A stretch of DNA of 64,000 nucleotides, from NCBI GenBank assembly GCA_903872345.1, contig CAIQKM010000062.1:58386-122385 (forward strand), given 5' to 3'. The notes beneath the pieces are model-generated. The model was not told where the DNA came from, searched no databases, and saw only the letters and a program-made list of their open reading frames with translations. Of this stretch, positions 62,267 to 64,000 are shown one piece after another. Source of the DNA: an uncultured Verrucomicrobia subdivision 3 bacterium (lineage in GTDB: Bacteria > Verrucomicrobiota > Verrucomicrobiia > Limisphaerales > UBA11358). Numbering within the stretch: position 1 is the stretch's first letter; each line of letters begins with the position of its first letter. A program made the translations under genes and the position numbers.

Positions 62267-63051
62267 AAACCGGTATCGGCGTATTTGTGGCGGCCTTTGC
62301 CGCGCTCGGGGCTTCCTGGGCCGGATTCGTGCTGGCACCGTCCCTGCAACTCGGCGGCACCAAGGTGACCACCGTGCTGAATTCCACCGACGAGTATCCC
62401 GTGCAGCGGCCCGGTGAAGCCGCCCTCGGCTTGCAGGTCTATCGCGCCAACGGTTGCGCCGCCTGCCACACCCAGCAGGTGCAGCAGGATGGCACGGCCT
62501 TTGAAGTTGTGCTGACCGGCGCGGGCAAAGATCCCGTCACCGTCAGCAATCTCGCCGCCGGTTTGAAACTGACCGGTCTGACCAAGGAAGCGGCCGATGC
62601 CGCCGCCAAGACCATCGCTGATGCCGGTGGCAAGACCGAGACGCATCTGAGCGGCACCGGTGCCGATATTTCGCGCGGCTGGGGTTCCCGGCACAGCGTG
62701 GCGGTTGATTTCCTATACGACGCCCCCGTGCAGCCCGGCAGTCTGCGCGCCGGTCCCGACCTGACCAACATTGGCGCCCGCGCCGCCGATGCCAACTGGC
62801 AGCTTGTGCATCTCTACGCGCCCAAGGCCATCGTCAAGGATTCGACCATGCCGTCGTTTGCCTATCTGTTTGAAGTCCGCGCGGCCACCGGTTCCGCCGA
62901 GGCGTTGAAACTGCCCGCCGGCTTTGCCGCTCCGGCCGGTTTTGAAGTGGTTCCCACCCCGGCAGCCAGGCACCTGGCCGCTTACCTTTTGAGTCTGCAT
63001 GCGGATGCGCCGTTGTACGAAGCCCCGTATTCGCAGCTTGCCAAGCCATGA
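62263..63051 (+). CDS. CcoO-like monohaem cytochrome c
   Basis: 262 residues. N-terminal TM, then GLQVYRANGCAACHTQQVQQ, which is very close to the CcoO/FixO haem site, then a CcoO-type region with GSLRAGPDLTNIGAR and the Met ligand in DSTMPSFAYL. A segment of about 60 residues separates haem site and GPDL, longer than usual. It is the partner of the CcoN-like protein. Confidence 0.88.
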   Translation: MKTGIGVFVAAFAALGASWAGFVLAPSLQLGGTKVTTVLNSTDEYPVQRPGEAALGLQVYRANGCAACHTQQVQQDGTAFEVVLTGAGKDPVTVSNLAAGLKLTGLTKEAADAAAKTIADAGGKTETHLSGTGADISRGWGSRHSVAVDFLYDAPVQPGSLRAGPDLTNIGARAADANWQLVHLYAPKAIVKDSTMPSFAYLFEVRAATGSAEALKLPAGFAAPAGFEVVPTPAARHLAAYLLSLHADAPLYEAPYSQLAKP

Positions 63052-63656
63052 GCGAAGATAACCAAAAAAATTGCCGCGGGAATTCACCGGGCGAACCCAC
63101 GGCCACCCGCTCGAGCGCGCCGATGTGGATCATTGTCGCCACCCTGGCGCTGCTGTTTCTCGGCGGAGTATATTTTGACCATAACAGCGGCTGGTTTAAT
63201 CCCCGCGTTTACGCCCCCTACCACTCGGTCGATCAGCTCGAAGCCTATCAGCCCAAGTCCGGCGCCGCCGCCGCGCTGGCGAAGGGCAAGGGGATCTATG
63301 AAAATGTTTGCGGCATTTGCCACGGGGCCGACGGCATGGGCAAACCCGGGGTTGCGCCGCCGCTCGCGGGTTCCGAATGGGTGATGGCCAAGGGTTACAA
63401 TCGTCTGGCCCACATCCCGCTCGAAGGTGTCAACGGTGCCATCTCGGTGGAAGGCAAGGACTGGACCATGGCGATGGCGGCGATGGGTGCCGCGCTGCCG
63501 GATGATGATCTCGCCGCCGTGCTGACCTACATTCGCGGTTCCTGGGGCAACAAGGCCGGCGAAGTAACCGGCGACGAAATTAAAAAGCTGCGCGCCGACA
63601 TGGGCAAGAATCCAGCCCCCGCCACCGGCGACCAGCTCAAGGCGATGCCGGAATAA
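63048..63656 (+). CDS. Monohaem cytochrome c, CcoP-like position
   Basis: 202 residues. One TM helix (IIVATLALLFLGGVYFDHNS), then a class I cytochrome c with CGICHGADGMGKPGVAPPLA and the Met ligand probably in WTMAMAAMGAALPDDDL. Canonical CcoP has two haems; this has one. Last gene of the operon, followed by a terminator. Confidence 0.88.
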   Translation: MSEDNQKNCRGNSPGEPTATRSSAPMWIIVATLALLFLGGVYFDHNSGWFNPRVYAPYHSVDQLEAYQPKSGAAAALAKGKGIYENVCGICHGADGMGKPGVAPPLAGSEWVMAKGYNRLAHIPLEGVNGAISVEGKDWTMAMAAMGAALPDDDLAAVLTYIRGSWGNKAGEVTGDEIKKLRADMGKNPAPATGDQLKAMPE

Positions 63657-63682
63657 AGCACCGTACAGTTTTCGCTTTCATG

Positions 63683-63712
63683 AAAAGTCCCGCATTTGTT
63701 TGCGGGACTTTT
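63683..63712 (+). terminator. Rho-independent terminator of the ACIII operon
   Basis: AAAAGTCCCGC (63683-63693) pairs with GCGGGACTTTT (63702-63712) around ATTTGTTT, followed by TTTG. It lies 26 bases past the last stop. Confidence 0.93.
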
Positions 63713-63717
63713 TGTTT

Positions 63718-63840
63718 AACCACAGAGAACAAAGATCGCAAAGAGGGGAGCAGGGACTGGTTTCAGAAGCGGCTTCAGCCGATCCCCGCCGCCGGAGCGC
63801 GGCTGTCTCAGCCGCAGCGCGTGGCTTGCAACCGGCACGT
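63718..63840. repeat. Dispersed-repeat-like intergenic sequence
   Basis: AACCACAGAGAACAAAGATC resembles the AACCACGAAT arms at 46001 and 47521 only in its opening word. Further on, GCGGCTG (63799-63805) pairs with CAGCCGC (63809-63815) inside GGAGCGCGGCTGTCTCAGCC, a REP-like hairpin. Confidence 0.5.
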
Positions 63841-63882
63841 GGAACAATCCGGCACGGTTAACCTAAAATCCGCAGTTGGGGT

Positions 63883-63999
63883 TCAGGTGACGGGTTCTGG
63901 CGGGGTATGTGCGAGCCATTCAAGGGGATCATCGGTGGTTTGGCGGGTGAGCAGGCGGAAAAAGTTGCCTTGGGTTTCCAACTGCGGCGCAGTTGCCGC
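63883..63999 (-). CDS. C-terminal end of an unidentified gene running off the window
   Basis: Open from the window edge to a TGA at 63883-63885. The visible 38 residues include APQLETQGNFFRLL and TTDDPLEWLAHTPPEPVT. The composition is protein-like and the frame is clean, but there is too little to name it. Confidence 0.5.
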   Translation of the reverse strand, partial: AATAPQLETQGNFFRLLTRQTTDDPLEWLAHTPPEPVT

Positions 64000-64000
64000 C

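Noticed and set aside
60464..62338. 624-codon open frame on the minus strand
   Set aside because: Antisense of the CcoN-like gene; Arg/Gln/Gly-rich and low-complexity.

Overview
The window looks like a chromosomal segment of a Verrucomicrobiota bacterium, possibly of the Pedosphaera/Limisphaerales type. That is an inference from gene content: an alternative complex III respiratory operon, many lipoproteins, GC-rich DNA, DUF2934-type small proteins and short intergenic inverted repeats. No rRNA or marker gene settles it.

Layout. (1) 1-2.9 kb: the 3' part of argJ, a secreted ankyrin-repeat protein and tRNA-Leu(UAG). (2) 2.9-33.3 kb: a block of about 30 kb bounded by an integrase fragment and an IS630 transposase fragment. 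It is organised around two paralogous sigma-54 activators (bEBPs). Five operons in it start with a canonical -24/-12 promoter, and each promoter has a copy of one palindrome (core TTGnACGTTCAA, weak in one copy) centred 84-87 bp upstream of the -24 element. The operons encode two efflux systems (TetR-EmrA-EmrB-OprM type and YtcA/MdtNOP type), outer-membrane lipid enzymes (patatin phospholipase, an MlaA-alpha/beta hydrolase fusion, a PagL-like lipid A deacylase), energy and phosphate enzymes (glycogen phosphorylase, phosphofructokinase, PPK2), a universal stress protein, and repeated families: three thioredoxin-like proteins with WS(R/Q)PC instead of WCGPC, two STAS-like proteins and two copies of an unrecognised ~200-residue protein. 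I read this as one envelope and energy stress regulon.

(3) 33.4-35.0 kb: a CBS/DRTGG-type family II pyrophosphatase. (4) 35.1-39.7 kb: a graveyard of mobile and defence genes: truncated hsdM, an orphan RHS tip with a phospholipase A2-like HD motif followed by a candidate lipoprotein immunity gene, and tyrosine and serine recombinase fragments that abut head to head. (5) 39.8-44.1 kb: rex with a perfect Rex box upstream, divergent from the circularly permuted ATP-grasp / alpha-E / transglutaminase trio. (6) 44.1-52.4 kb: two small envelope proteins, lutABC with two related inverted-repeat elements in its gaps, an orphan Pycsar-effector-like membrane protein and a DUF2723-TPR protein. (7) 52.6-63.7 kb: the actABCDEF operon running into a cbb3-oxidase-like module. 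A second Rex-like box lies about 105 bp upstream of actA, linking this operon to NADH redox state. The subunit I homologue lacks every canonical haem and copper histidine. A strong terminator closes the operon. (8) 63.7-64.0 kb: repeats and the C-terminus of one more gene.

The two most unusual items are the sigma-54 regulon with its fixed-distance enhancer, and the histidine-less CcoN homologue.
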